A stretch of DNA of 64,000 nucleotides from JAUWCL01 sp964599375 (lineage in GTDB: Bacteria; Krumholzibacteriota; Krumholzibacteriia; Krumholzibacteriales; Krumholzibacteriaceae). The position numbers and the translations under genes were made by a program. The notes beneath the pieces were generated by a model. That model searched no databases, was not told where the DNA came from, and worked only from the letters and a program-made list of their open reading frames with translations. Shown here piece by piece: positions 32,351 to 41,772 of this stretch (the first letter of the stretch is position 1; each line of letters begins with the position of its first letter). The stretch spans positions 1 to 64,000 of the forward strand of contig CAZREW010000002.1 of NCBI GenBank assembly GCA_964599375.1, given 5' to 3'.

Positions 32351-33004
32351 TCACCTTTCCGGTGCGGGCATGCCGTCGAACCCGAGTGTCTTGCCGTCCA
32401 GATGTGAAACATCCCCGAGAAGCCTGAGCCGCGGCCTGAAATCGATGATCACGGTGGTCAGAGATGTGTTCGGGAGCGAAAAGGACCAGATGTCTTCGGG
32501 GGACATGCCGAGGATGTGGGTGAGCCAGGCGCAGATCACGCCTCCGTGAGAGACGATGAGTATGTCGCCTTCGGTCGACTCTATCAGCCCGTTCACCGTC
32601 CGGCTCGCCCGCTCGTGGAACTCGCCGAACGGCTCGGCGCCCTCGATCGTCACCTTCGAGGGGCTGCGGAACCAGAGCTCCATCTTACCCGGATACATCT
32701 CCTGGACCTCGCTTACGAGCAGCCCCTCCCAGGAACCGAACGAGATCTCCCGCAGGTCATCCATGTACTCGATCGGGCGGTCACCGCCCAGGGCGATGCG
32801 GGCAGTCTCGACGGCGCGCTCCGTACTGCTGCAGAACACGCGTGAGAACTCCATCCCGCGCAGCCGCTCTCCCAGCAGGGCGGCCTGCGCCCTCCCCAGC
32901 TCGCTGAGGGGGACCTCGCCGTGGTTGCCCTGTACGCGCCGGCCCGCGTTCCAGATCGATTCTCCGTGCCTTACCAGATGTATTCTCCGTAATGCGTCGC
33001 TCAT
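32351..33004 (-). CDS. Histidine phosphatase family protein (phosphoglycerate mutase-like)
   Basis: A 217-residue member of the RHG superfamily. HLVRHGESIWNAGRRVQGN carries the phospho-accepting His. CSSTERAVETA, LREISFGSWEG and VSHGGVICAWLTH complete the active site. Size and motifs fit alpha-ribazole phosphatase or a broad-specificity phosphatase rather than glycolytic mutase. No cobalamin gene is adjacent, so the substrate is unknown. Confidence 0.88.
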   Translation of the reverse strand: MSDALRRIHLVRHGESIWNAGRRVQGNHGEVPLSELGRAQAALLGERLRGMEFSRVFCSSTERAVETARIALGGDRPIEYMDDLREISFGSWEGLLVSEVQEMYPGKMELWFRSPSKVTIEGAEPFGEFHERASRTVNGLIESTEGDILIVSHGGVICAWLTHILGMSPEDIWSFSLPNTSLTTVIIDFRPRLRLLGDVSHLDGKTLGFDGMPAPER

Positions 33005-33144
33005 GTTCCTCCTCGCCTCGAGAGGGATAATCTACCAGACCCGGCGATTTATCTCAAGATGCCTTGCGGTAACCGGAACTTTTTCTTACTCTTATGCCTA
33101 CCTGATATATGGCGGTCTATAATACGGAAGTAAGGATGATAGAC

Positions 33145-35001
33145 ATGACGATGAAAAGCCTTCTGATACTCCTTGTGCTGGCGGCGACGGCAACGTCTTG
33201 CGACTCGGCGCCCGGGCTCGAGCTCCTGGGCAGGGAACTCTTCGAGGGCCCGCCGAGGGAGGCTGTCTTTTTCAGCGGCGGGATGATCATCGCCTCCGGA
33301 GGAGCGGTCATGGTGATCCCCGCCGGCAAGCCTCTGGAAAATGGGATCATGCTCCCTCTAGGCGGCCTTCCGTCCGACATCGAGATCATCGGGGCCAGGG
33401 CCTGGATAGCCGTCACCGGATCCGGCCTCGCGGGGATAGACCTCGGCGATCCATCCGCTCCCCACTCGTGGACCGCCTGCAGGATCGAGGACGCACACTC
33501 ATGCGCCTCCGCCGGCGACTTCCTGATCGTCAGCGGCGTCAGGTCGGGTCTGTATCTCTTCGACACGTCAGGAATAGCGACCGGGGAGCCTCTTTCCCCC
33601 CTCTACCGACTGGCGGACATGGCGCCCGGGGCCGAGCTGGTCTCGGCGGGAGATCTCATCGCGGCGGCCTCTGGCAGCGAGGTGATCCTTCTCAAGGTTA
33701 ACGGCGTGGGAAAAGCGCTCGACGAGATCTCACGGATCAAGGCGCCCGGAAAGATAGACAGGGCTGTGATGTCGGCTGACCGAGTCCTTCACCTCCTCTC
33801 CCGGGAGGGAGAGGTCTTCAGATACGACGTGCGGGATCCAGCCTCCCCCGTCCAGCTCTCCCCCCTTCCGGAAAAAAAGATCAGGGACATATGCCTCGGA
33901 TCCGAAGGCGGGATGGCGTTGCTCGGATCGGGCATGATAATGCCCTTCCCCGTACAGCGTTCATATGAACGATCTGGCGAAGCAATCCCTGCCGACCCTC
34001 GTTATTCCCTGATGAACGATGAAGGGATGCCGAGGTCCCCGGCCTTCCCCGGCAGTTCGATAAGATGCGGCGGGGACAGGATCGTCACATTCGGACCGAA
34101 GACGGGATTCCATTTCTACCGAAACGACAGAGGATACACAAGGGCCCAAGGGAAGATCGAGGCGGACGGATTCGCCTTCGAACTTGCCGTCAGCGGAGAT
34201 CACATATACCTGGCCAACGGCATGGACGGCCTGAGGATAGGACGGACAGGCGAGGATGGCTCAGTGAAATGGGCCGGACACGCCAGGACCGGGGAGGCCA
34301 GGGACGTCGCGATCGAGGACGGCATCCTCGTCCTGGCTGACGGGGCCGGCGGCGCGAGGTTCTACAATATAGACCTTCCCGAATCTCCCGCGCTCCTGTC
34401 GACCTGGCAGACATCGTCATACCTCTCGTCCGTCAAGGTCCGCTCCGGCGTCGCCTACTTTGCCGGGGGCCTGCACGGGGTCGCAGCCGTCGATTTCACA
34501 GATCCGGCGGCGCCCAGCCTCGCCTGGAGCGAGAAGCTCTCCGAGGTCCGTGGGCTGGACGTAGACGACGACTATCTCTACGTGGCGGACGGGTTCAGCG
34601 GATTCAGGATATATTCACTCGCCGGAGACGTCCCCGTGCTCGTCTCGACGATGGACACGCCGGGCTGGGTCAGCGATCTTTCGGTCTCGGGCGACCTCCT
34701 CTATATTGCCGACGGGCAGCGGGGCTTCATGATCGCCGATATCAGCGACAGGTCGGCCCCGGCGCAGCTCGGACGCATCGAGACTGGCGGGATAGCCAGG
34801 ACCATCCACGCCCGCGGCGATACTGTCTTCCTGGCGACTCAGTCGCTCGGCATCACGGTCGTCGACGCCTCCAACCCCCGCAGGCCGGTCATGGCGGCGA
34901 GATACGGGACGGTCGATGACGCCAGGGGCGTCTTCTCCGACGAGAGGTTCGTTTATCTGGCCAGCGGCTCCGGAGGGCTATATATTTTCAGGTATAAATA
35001 A
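33145..35001 (+). CDS. LVIVD-repeat beta-propeller lipoprotein
   Basis: A 618-residue lipoprotein. ATG at 33145 gives MTMKSLLILLVLAATATSC, a signal peptide with a lipobox Cys; TAAGGA lies 8 nt upstream. The body contains about ten repeats of roughly 42-45 residues of the type GxxxVVDxxDPxxPxLxSxxxxxGxxxDVxVxGxxxYVADG. These are the LVIVD repeats that build surface beta-propellers. dsbD starts 27 bp later. A binding role on the cell surface is likely; the partner is unknown. Confidence 0.85.
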   Translation: MTMKSLLILLVLAATATSCDSAPGLELLGRELFEGPPREAVFFSGGMIIASGGAVMVIPAGKPLENGIMLPLGGLPSDIEIIGARAWIAVTGSGLAGIDLGDPSAPHSWTACRIEDAHSCASAGDFLIVSGVRSGLYLFDTSGIATGEPLSPLYRLADMAPGAELVSAGDLIAAASGSEVILLKVNGVGKALDEISRIKAPGKIDRAVMSADRVLHLLSREGEVFRYDVRDPASPVQLSPLPEKKIRDICLGSEGGMALLGSGMIMPFPVQRSYERSGEAIPADPRYSLMNDEGMPRSPAFPGSSIRCGGDRIVTFGPKTGFHFYRNDRGYTRAQGKIEADGFAFELAVSGDHIYLANGMDGLRIGRTGEDGSVKWAGHARTGEARDVAIEDGILVLADGAGGARFYNIDLPESPALLSTWQTSSYLSSVKVRSGVAYFAGGLHGVAAVDFTDPAAPSLAWSEKLSEVRGLDVDDDYLYVADGFSGFRIYSLAGDVPVLVSTMDTPGWVSDLSVSGDLLYIADGQRGFMIADISDRSAPAQLGRIETGGIARTIHARGDTVFLATQSLGITVVDASNPRRPVMAARYGTVDDARGVFSDERFVYLASGSGGLYIFRYK

Positions 35002-35028
35002 TGATCAGTCCCAGGAAAGGATAGATGG

Positions 35029-36861
35029 ATGATGAGGACCACGCCGGCATCAAGGACAGCAGCGCTTTTTCTGATTCTCGCCGCAGCTCTAGCATTCCCC
35101 GCCGCGGCCCAGCTCTTCTCGCAGCCGGGCAGCCTGGTAGACACGGAAGGCTTCGCCTCGTTGACCGTCTTCCACCCCGGCTCGACGGGATACATAGCGG
35201 TAAGGGCGTCGATCAAGGAAGAGTGGCACATAAACTCAGACTCGCCGCAGGACAAATACCTGATACCGACATCACTCGAGGTGACCGCTCCCGACGGGAT
35301 CATCATCAGGGACATCCTTTACCCTGAGCCGGAGATGCTCAAACTCGAGATCAGCGACAAGGAGATGCCGCTCTATCACGGGACGGTACACTTCGGTATC
35401 ATCATCGAGTGTTCCACCGACATCGAACCGGGTGATTATACTGTCAGGGTGGCCCTCAGGTACCAGGGTTGCAACAACATGACCTGCCTCGAGCCCGCGG
35501 TCGCGATAGAGGAAATCCCAGTCAGGGTGGGCACGATGGAGGAGATCGAAGAGACGGTCTATGACGAGATATTCCTCGCTCCTCCTTTCATCGACGACGG
35601 GGGAGCCCCTGTCATGGCCGGCTCCGGCGACGGCGACAACGGTTTCGGCGACATGCTCGAGGAACACGGACTTATCCTCGCCTTCATATTCATCTATCTC
35701 GGCGGACTCGCGCTGAACCTGACCCCCTGCGTATATCCCCTGATCCCGATAACGGTGAGCTATTTCGGCAGCCAGGGAGGCGGAAAGACCTCGCAGACCT
35801 TCGTGCTTACCCTGTTCTACGTCCTCGGGATGTCGATCACCTACAGCATCCTCGGGACATTCGCAGCAATGACAGGAGGGCTCTTCGGCTCGGCCCTTCA
35901 GAACACTTGGGTCATACTCTTTATCGCGGCGGTGCTCGTGGGTCTTGCGGCATCGATGTTCGGCCTCTGGGAGTTCAGGATGCCGGCATTCCTCTCACAC
36001 AGGACCGGCAGGGCGAAACAGGGGCGATGGGGCGCGGTGATGATGGGCCTTACGGTCGGCATCGTAGCTGCTCCCTGTATAGGCCCCTTCGTCCTCGGCC
36101 TCCTGATCTATGTCGGCGAAACAGGCAGGCCGATCCTCGGCTTCCTGATGTTCTTCACACTCGCCTGGGGGATGGGGACTCCTTTCATCCTGCTCGGGAC
36201 TCTCTCGGGAAGCCTCGCCAGGCCGGGGCACTGGATGGTCTGGGTCAGGAAGATCTTCGGGTTCATCCTCCTGATGATGGCCCTCTACTTCGCCAGGCAT
36301 ATCCTCGGCCCCAAGTCTACCAGTATCGGATATGCCGTGATTGCGCTTGTCGCGGGCCTGATGCTCTGGCCGTTCGACCGCACCCCACAGGAGGGCAGAG
36401 GATTCGCTATCATTAAGGCTGTCGTCGGCGCCGCCTGGCTGATAGCTGCGGCGGCCGTCCTCGCCATGCCGGGCGGGCCTTTCAGGACAGCGCAGGGGCA
36501 CGAAGGGATCGAGTGGGAAGCGTTCAGCGAGCAGCGGGTCGCCGGGGCGAAGGCGGAGGGCAGACCGGTCATCATCGACTTCTCGGCCGACTGGTGCATC
36601 CCCTGCCGCGAGCTCGAGCACAAGACCTTCACCGACAAGGCCGTGATCGATTACTCGAAGAGCTTCGTCAGGCTCAGGATGGACCTGACGACGATCGATG
36701 CGGAGAAGAGGCGCGTAAAAAGTGACTTCGGCATCCGGGGAGTGCCCACTATAATATTCCTCGACGCAGCGGGCGAGGAGAAGCCGGACGCGAGGGTCAC
36801 CGGATTCGTCGGTCCCGGCGTCTTCCTCGAACGCATGAAGGGCGCATACAGGACAGAATAA
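35029..36861 (+). CDS. dsbD: Thiol:disulfide interchange protein DsbD
   Basis: Transfers electrons from cytoplasmic thioredoxin to the periplasm. All three redox modules are present in one 610-residue chain. The N-terminal domain has YQGCNNMTCLEP (Cys148, Cys153). The membrane core has LTPCVYPLIP (Cys234) and VAAPCIGPF (Cys350). The C-terminal thioredoxin domain has ADWCIPCRELE (Cys523, Cys526). A signal peptide precedes these. Its stop codon is directly followed by the GTG of the FAH gene. Confidence 0.96.
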   Translation: MMRTTPASRTAALFLILAAALAFPAAAQLFSQPGSLVDTEGFASLTVFHPGSTGYIAVRASIKEEWHINSDSPQDKYLIPTSLEVTAPDGIIIRDILYPEPEMLKLEISDKEMPLYHGTVHFGIIIECSTDIEPGDYTVRVALRYQGCNNMTCLEPAVAIEEIPVRVGTMEEIEETVYDEIFLAPPFIDDGGAPVMAGSGDGDNGFGDMLEEHGLILAFIFIYLGGLALNLTPCVYPLIPITVSYFGSQGGGKTSQTFVLTLFYVLGMSITYSILGTFAAMTGGLFGSALQNTWVILFIAAVLVGLAASMFGLWEFRMPAFLSHRTGRAKQGRWGAVMMGLTVGIVAAPCIGPFVLGLLIYVGETGRPILGFLMFFTLAWGMGTPFILLGTLSGSLARPGHWMVWVRKIFGFILLMMALYFARHILGPKSTSIGYAVIALVAGLMLWPFDRTPQEGRGFAIIKAVVGAAWLIAAAAVLAMPGGPFRTAQGHEGIEWEAFSEQRVAGAKAEGRPVIIDFSADWCIPCRELEHKTFTDKAVIDYSKSFVRLRMDLTTIDAEKRRVKSDFGIRGVPTIIFLDAAGEEKPDARVTGFVGPGVFLERMKGAYRTE

Positions 36862-37728
36862 GTGAAACTCGTCACATTCAGCAGAGAGGGGCCGCGTGCC
36901 GGGGCGCTTATCGGCGACCTCGTCCTGGATATAGGCGCGGCCGATCCCCTTCTTCCCGCTTCGGTCGACGAGATCCTAAGGCGCGGTCTCATCCACCGGG
37001 TCAGGAACCTCGTCGACAACGCGGCCGAGATAGACAGGGAACATTTCCTGCAGGCCGGCCAGCTCGAGCTCTACCCTCCGGTCATCTCGCCGGGTAAGAT
37101 CATCTGCCTCGGCCTCAACTACAGGGGGCACGCGCTCGAGCAGGGACGCGAGCCTCCTTCCCGCCCGATGCTCTTCGCGAAGGCCGTGACAGCCCTGAAC
37201 GGGCCCTACGACGACATCGTGATAAGGCCGGGCGTCGAAAACGTCGATGCCGAGGCTGAGCTCGCCGTCGTCATAGGCCGCGAAGGCACGATGATAGAGG
37301 AGCGGGACGCCGCCGGGTACATTGCCGGGTTCATGGTCTTCAATGACGTGAGCGCGAGGAAGATCCAGCGGGAGGACAGGCAGTGGTTCCGGGGAAAGGG
37401 ATTCGACACCTTCGCTCCATGCGGGCCATGCCTCGTAACGCCGGAGAGCGTCGGTGAGCATGGCGGACTCGCGATCACGCAGCGCCTGAACGGGGCCGTG
37501 ATGCAGCAGAGCACGACGGCCGACATGGTCTTCAGCGTCGAATCGATAATATCGTTCATTTCGGCGGGGATGACGCTGATGCCGGGTGACATAATCGCGA
37601 CAGGTACGCCGGCGGGGGTCGGCGTTTACCACGATCCGCCCCTGTTCCTCGGCGACGGCGACATCGTCGAGATAGAGATAGAGCGGATCGGCAGGTTGAG
37701 GAACAGGGTAAAGGTACTGGAGGGATAG
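36862..37728 (+). CDS. Fumarylacetoacetate hydrolase family protein
   Basis: A 288-residue FAH-fold enzyme. KIICLGLNYRGHALEQG, DAEAELAVVIGREG (the metal-binding acidic residues), GFMVFNDVSARKIQ and the C-terminal TGTPAGVGVYHDP are the usual signatures. Relatives include acylpyruvase, 2-hydroxyhepta-2,4-diene-1,7-dioate isomerase and oxaloacetate tautomerase. The short length favours the acylpyruvase/tautomerase type. GTG start immediately after the dsbD stop; translational coupling is likely. Confidence 0.9.
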   Translation: MKLVTFSREGPRAGALIGDLVLDIGAADPLLPASVDEILRRGLIHRVRNLVDNAAEIDREHFLQAGQLELYPPVISPGKIICLGLNYRGHALEQGREPPSRPMLFAKAVTALNGPYDDIVIRPGVENVDAEAELAVVIGREGTMIEERDAAGYIAGFMVFNDVSARKIQREDRQWFRGKGFDTFAPCGPCLVTPESVGEHGGLAITQRLNGAVMQQSTTADMVFSVESIISFISAGMTLMPGDIIATGTPAGVGVYHDPPLFLGDGDIVEIEIERIGRLRNRVKVLEG

Positions 37729-37732
37729 AAGC

Positions 37733-38962
37733 TTGGGCAGCCTCAAAAGACTCCTGATACTCTCGATATGGGACGACCCCTGGTCGCTCGGCGAGGGTAG
37801 CGGGGTCCCCGACGAGAGGCATTTCATCGAGCGGTTCAGGGAGGCGGGCATCGAGCTTCATTTCCTGATCCCCGAACCGGCCGGTCCCGCCCCGCGGCGC
37901 GGCGGAGAAGGCGTTCATTTCCACACGTACGGCAATGTCTTCCGCAGGGCGCGTGTCCTCCCCTCGCCGGTCAGGAGGATCACGCTCCCCTACATATACA
38001 CCTGCTCCGTTTACGGAGATCTTCGCCGAACGGCGGAAGAGGTGAAACCCGACGTCATGCTCGGCTTCTCGCACTACGCGATCGAGCCGCTGAGCAGGCT
38101 CAGCAGGCAGAAAGGGATACCGGCGGCCGTCAAACTTTTCGGCGTGATGTACCTCTCCCGCGAAGACCTCGCCGGGCCGAGGCGCTGGTGGCTCAACTTC
38201 GACCAGGAAAGGGCGCTCAGGCACCCCCTCGATATGTATATCGTGCTCAATGACGGCACAATGGGCGACCGGGCCCTGATCTCCAGGGGCATACCGGAAG
38301 AGAAGATCGAGTTTCTCCCCAACGGGATGGACATGGGATGGGCCGGCATGGACGTGGACGTCCCAGGCGAACGTTCGAGGTTCGGGCTGCCCTCCGACAG
38401 GACGCTGATCGTGACCGTCTCGCGCCTGGTCAGGCTCAAGCGGGTCGACCTGCTCCTGGAAGCTGTCTCGAGGATGAGCGCCGCGGCGAAGGAAAAGTCC
38501 GCCCTGGTGATCGCCGGTGACGGACCGGACAGGCCCGCTCTCGAGGAAAAGGCCCGTGCTCTGGGAATCGCCGGCCTGACCCGTTTCACCGGCGCTGTCA
38601 GGTACGACTCGATGCCGCGGCTGCTCAAGTCGTGCGACATATTCGCCGCGACAAGCGAACTTACCAATATGTCGATGCCCCCCTGCGAAGCGATGCTCTG
38701 CGGGCTTCCCGTTGCCGCGTTCGACGTGGCCGGGACGTCCGAAGGGATCAGGGACGGAGAGACAGGTATCCTGGTCGAGAACGGCGATACGGCCGCGATG
38801 GCCGCCGCGCTCGAAAGGCTGGTGATGGAACCAGTCCTGAGGACAGACCTCGGCAGGGGCGCCGCCTTATATGCCTCCGGGAATTTCATGTCTTGGGACA
38901 GGAGGACCGCGCTGGAGTTGGAGATCCTCGAAAGGCTCGCCTCAAGTCGCGGCCCCGGATGA
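37733..38962 (+). CDS. Glycosyltransferase family 4
   Basis: A 409-residue GT-B enzyme. TTG at 37733 has GGAGGG 8 nt upstream. The acceptor domain contains PDVMLGFSHYAIEPLSRL. The donor domain contains TVSRLVRLKRVDLLLEAV, VIAGDGPDRPALE and the E-x7-E-type motif PPCEAMLCGLPVAAFDVAG. It transfers a sugar to a glycan or lipid carrier. It is the last gene of the plus-strand run that begins at the LVIVD lipoprotein. After it comes 184 bp in which I recognise nothing. Confidence 0.88.
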   Translation: MGSLKRLLILSIWDDPWSLGEGSGVPDERHFIERFREAGIELHFLIPEPAGPAPRRGGEGVHFHTYGNVFRRARVLPSPVRRITLPYIYTCSVYGDLRRTAEEVKPDVMLGFSHYAIEPLSRLSRQKGIPAAVKLFGVMYLSREDLAGPRRWWLNFDQERALRHPLDMYIVLNDGTMGDRALISRGIPEEKIEFLPNGMDMGWAGMDVDVPGERSRFGLPSDRTLIVTVSRLVRLKRVDLLLEAVSRMSAAAKEKSALVIAGDGPDRPALEEKARALGIAGLTRFTGAVRYDSMPRLLKSCDIFAATSELTNMSMPPCEAMLCGLPVAAFDVAGTSEGIRDGETGILVENGDTAAMAAALERLVMEPVLRTDLGRGAALYASGNFMSWDRRTALELEILERLASSRGPG

Positions 38963-39146
38963 TAAAACGCCACGGGTTCACATCGAATACTGGTACTGTG
39001 AATCCGCGGCGTCTCTGAGATATGAGAGTACCTGGAACGAGACATCCCGGGAGCCCGTACTTACCACCGCCCTACCTCAGGGACGGTACTAAAACACCAA
39101 ATCACCCCGGGTCATGCTCTCGATCCGATAGGATTCTATCCATTTT

Positions 39147-40247
39147 TCATGATATGTCAAGCCCGCCCAAGCAGATTATCGAGGTCAGCGCAGAGATGTA
39201 CGACCCGATCTCGTAGGTGCCCTTGAACATCTGCCCTTTAACGTCGATCCTGCCGCCGGTCGTCATCATCCTCATCGGGACGCCGATCCCGCTCATCTCG
39301 ACAAGATCCCTCCCGAGGGTGTTGCCGCCGAATATCCAGTCGACTGCGCGCCGTATCTCGGCGCCGTATGCTCTGTCTCCGCCCGAGCCGTAATAGTAAT
39401 AGACGGCATTGACGAAGAATGCCTGGTGGCAGGTATAAAGGTACTCCCAGTGAGGGGGCGACATGTCAATGTACCTCTTCTTGAATCTTGACGCCGCGGA
39501 GAGGTCCTCCCATATGATGGCCCCGTTATCAAGCATGCGTGATCTGACCGTGTAATCGAGAGTCTTCTCGATATTCCGCAGATATCCCTTCCGTCCTGTG
39601 GCCCCGACAGCCTGCCCGACCGCCCAGAGCGTGTACATCTGGTTCTGATGGCGCCTGGTCGTAGGGTTGGAGAAGACAAAGATGCCGTCCTTTCCCTGCC
39701 TGCCGATGACGGTTTCGAGGACGGCGGATATATCATCCGCGAGGACCTTGTCAGGGGCGGCTCCGTGAAAGGCGCACCAGCCGCTCAGAATGTGGCTGTC
39801 CTCGCTGTTGTCGAAACTGAACCTCCTCTTCGAGACGGAATGAAGCTTCCTGGCCGTCTCAAGGAAGGCCTCGTCCCCAAAGACACGGAAGGCCGCACTG
39901 AAGACCGAGATCAGGGGGCCCATGCCGATGCTGGGCATCGAGCTCAGGACATCCTGTTTCCCGATGTTGCCTGTCTGGAAAGCCAGCTCCGACCTGATAC
40001 GGGCATCGTACGTATCGTCCCCGATCGCGGAGCTCCTCCAGCTCATTACGCCCGCCATGGCTAGCGGGACGTACCTGTATATGTAGGCATCGTCCAGCGA
40101 CCAGACCGGCCGGCCGTCGCCGGAGAGCTGGAACTTAAGCCCCCTGACTACCTTTCCGTCCTTCTCGTCCCAAAAGCCGTTCTCCGCTACCGGCCTGAAG
40201 ATGGCGTCCAGAGCGGACCTCAGGTAGTGTTGCAGCCTTTCGCTCAT
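39147..40247 (-). CDS. Six-hairpin (alpha/alpha-toroid) glycosidase-like protein
   Basis: A 366-residue soluble protein with repeated helical hairpins and aromatic-rich motifs (VWSLDDAYIYRYVPLAMAG, PHWEYLYTCHQAFFVNAVYYYYG), as in six-hairpin glycosidases and polysaccharide lyases. No specific family is recognised. Its start overlaps the stop of the AAC(3)-like gene by 4 bp, which indicates co-translation with it. Confidence 0.6.
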   Translation of the reverse strand: MSERLQHYLRSALDAIFRPVAENGFWDEKDGKVVRGLKFQLSGDGRPVWSLDDAYIYRYVPLAMAGVMSWRSSAIGDDTYDARIRSELAFQTGNIGKQDVLSSMPSIGMGPLISVFSAAFRVFGDEAFLETARKLHSVSKRRFSFDNSEDSHILSGWCAFHGAAPDKVLADDISAVLETVIGRQGKDGIFVFSNPTTRRHQNQMYTLWAVGQAVGATGRKGYLRNIEKTLDYTVRSRMLDNGAIIWEDLSAASRFKKRYIDMSPPHWEYLYTCHQAFFVNAVYYYYGSGGDRAYGAEIRRAVDWIFGGNTLGRDLVEMSGIGVPMRMMTTGGRIDVKGQMFKGTYEIGSYISALTSIICLGGLDIS

Positions 40248-41179
40248 CCTGAATCACCCTCGCCGTGAAGCCTTCTGTACTCTTCCTCTGTCGTATAGAT
40301 AGTCACTTTCTCAACTGCCAGCTCACTCTGCACCTGGTAGAGATCCCGGGCATTGACCGTCCAGGCCGTAGTTTCGCCGAACTTTCCGTAACTGATCATC
40401 CCGCGCCTGACTAGGATCTCGGTAAAGAATCCCCTGATCCAGTCCCCTTCAGGCCTGTGGTCGATCCGGGTCCTCGCCACTTCCGGGTCCTGCGGCCTGA
40501 CTTTCATCGTTCTGGCACTGCCCTGCCAGTCCCTTACCTCGACCTCGTACTCCCTGTCGCAATAGGGATCTACGGGGAAATCGTCGATGACGTCCTCTAT
40601 GACGTGATAGAAGGTCACAGGGCCGATATCTATCCCGATCCCAAGCAGCTTCCCGCCGGCTTCGAGAAAATTGTGAAAAGGAGTACCCCTGCCGAACGTC
40701 GTGGGACTCAGATGATGGCTGCCGGTCATCTCCTCAGCCAGCTTCCCGATCGCGCTTACCGAGCTCGTGGGATGGATGCTCCTTAAGGCGCCCTTTCTCT
40801 TCCTGAACGTCTCGGGCAGAAATCCGACAGTGGCCGGTGTCACCAGGGGATCGAAACCGCTGTATTCCTCGAGGGCAGCGAGCTGGCTGTGCTGCGGCAT
40901 CGAGTATGCGGGCATCATCACGGTCCCTTCCGGCCCTACTGCTCTCAGGAGGGCGTCGATGACCGTGTCGGGGCCGTTCCTGACGTTCCCGATCCGTTTC
41001 ATCGAGCTGTGGACAAAAAGGATGTCGCCCGGCACGATACCGAGACCGGCAAGGTCCCGGCGGAGCTCGTTCTCGCCTATCTTCCTCTTGAACAGCCTCA
41101 GCAGGCCGTTCTTCCTCTTCTTGATCGCTTTCTTCAAGCCGGGAGGGAAAGTCTCCTCGTAGAGATCTCTGAGGCCCAT
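40244..41179 (-). CDS. AAC(3)-family N-acetyltransferase
   Basis: A 311-residue protein of the aminoglycoside 3-N-acetyltransferase (antibiotic_NAT) fold. DILFVHSSMKRIGNV, EGTVMMPAYSMP, RSIHPTSSVSAIG and ISYGKFGETTAW correspond to acetyl-CoA and substrate-binding motifs. Many members acetylate amino sugars of surface glycans rather than antibiotics. The neighbouring glycosidase-like and MaoC genes argue for a metabolic rather than resistance role. Confidence 0.85.
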   Translation of the reverse strand: MGLRDLYEETFPPGLKKAIKKRKNGLLRLFKRKIGENELRRDLAGLGIVPGDILFVHSSMKRIGNVRNGPDTVIDALLRAVGPEGTVMMPAYSMPQHSQLAALEEYSGFDPLVTPATVGFLPETFRKRKGALRSIHPTSSVSAIGKLAEEMTGSHHLSPTTFGRGTPFHNFLEAGGKLLGIGIDIGPVTFYHVIEDVIDDFPVDPYCDREYEVEVRDWQGSARTMKVRPQDPEVARTRIDHRPEGDWIRGFFTEILVRRGMISYGKFGETTAWTVNARDLYQVQSELAVEKVTIYTTEEEYRRLHGEGDSG

Positions 41180-41187
41180 GATTCCTT

Positions 41188-41586
41188 TCAGCCCCGGTAG
41201 AGCACGAGGGCTTCGCCTTCGAGCTTGACTTCGGCCGTCGCGGCGGAGGTTATCAGTGTCCGTATCGTGTGCTTCCCCGATTCGGTGATGTCAAGGACTT
41301 CCAGTTCGGCGACCAGCTCCTCGCCGGGAAAGACCGGCGCCCTGAAACTGAGCGTCTGGCTCAGATATATGGCGCCCTCGCCTGGGAACTCCGTGCCGAG
41401 GATCTTCGATATGACGCTTCCCGTCAGGAACCCGTGCACTATCGTATCGGCGAACCCGAGCCCGGTCGCGTATTCCCTGTCGAGATGTACCGGATTGGTG
41501 TCGCCGGAGAGCTCGGCGAATTTCCTGACCTGGTCGAATGAGAAGGAGAACCGCTTCGAATACCTGTCTCCCTTACTGACCTTCAT
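41188..41586 (-). CDS. MaoC-like dehydratase (hot-dog fold)
   Basis: A 132-residue single hot-dog domain. FAELSGDTNPVHLDREYA carries the catalytic Asp and His pair. GFADTIVHGFLTGSVISKILG and RAPVFPGEELVAELEVLD follow as in (R)-specific enoyl-CoA hydratases. ATG at 41586 has GGGGAGGAA upstream; a longer reading has no family match. First gene of the operon with the AAC(3)-like and six-hairpin genes, 8 bp from the next. Confidence 0.88.
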   Translation of the reverse strand: MKVSKGDRYSKRFSFSFDQVRKFAELSGDTNPVHLDREYATGLGFADTIVHGFLTGSVISKILGTEFPGEGAIYLSQTLSFRAPVFPGEELVAELEVLDITESGKHTIRTLITSAATAEVKLEGEALVLYRG

Positions 41587-41692
41587 CGCTGTTCCTCCCC
41601 CGGTCGATATGGAGTCCGAACTCACTGATATACAAGATAATACGGGCTGACGGGGCAGTTCAAGTCTAAACGGCCTCACAGCCCTTTCACCG

Positions 41693-41720
41693 TTGACAAG
41701 GTTTCAGCGGCGGTTATATC
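41693..41720 (+). promoter_or_regulatory. Promoter of the outer-membrane barrel pair
   Basis: TTGACA at 41693-41698, 16-nt spacer, TATATC at 41715-41720. The first barrel gene starts 53 bp after the -10. The rest of the 186-bp divergent gap shows nothing recognisable. Confidence 0.5.
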
Positions 41721-41772
41721 GTCCATTCATCCGACGATGGGTACGAGATTTTCTGGAAGGGAAGGAGCCCGG

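Noticed and set aside
38963..39146. GGGTTCACA...TGTGAATCC inverted repeat after the glycosyltransferase gene
   Set aside because: Nine-base arms with a mismatch, a 14-nt loop and no T tract; too weak to call a terminator or operator.
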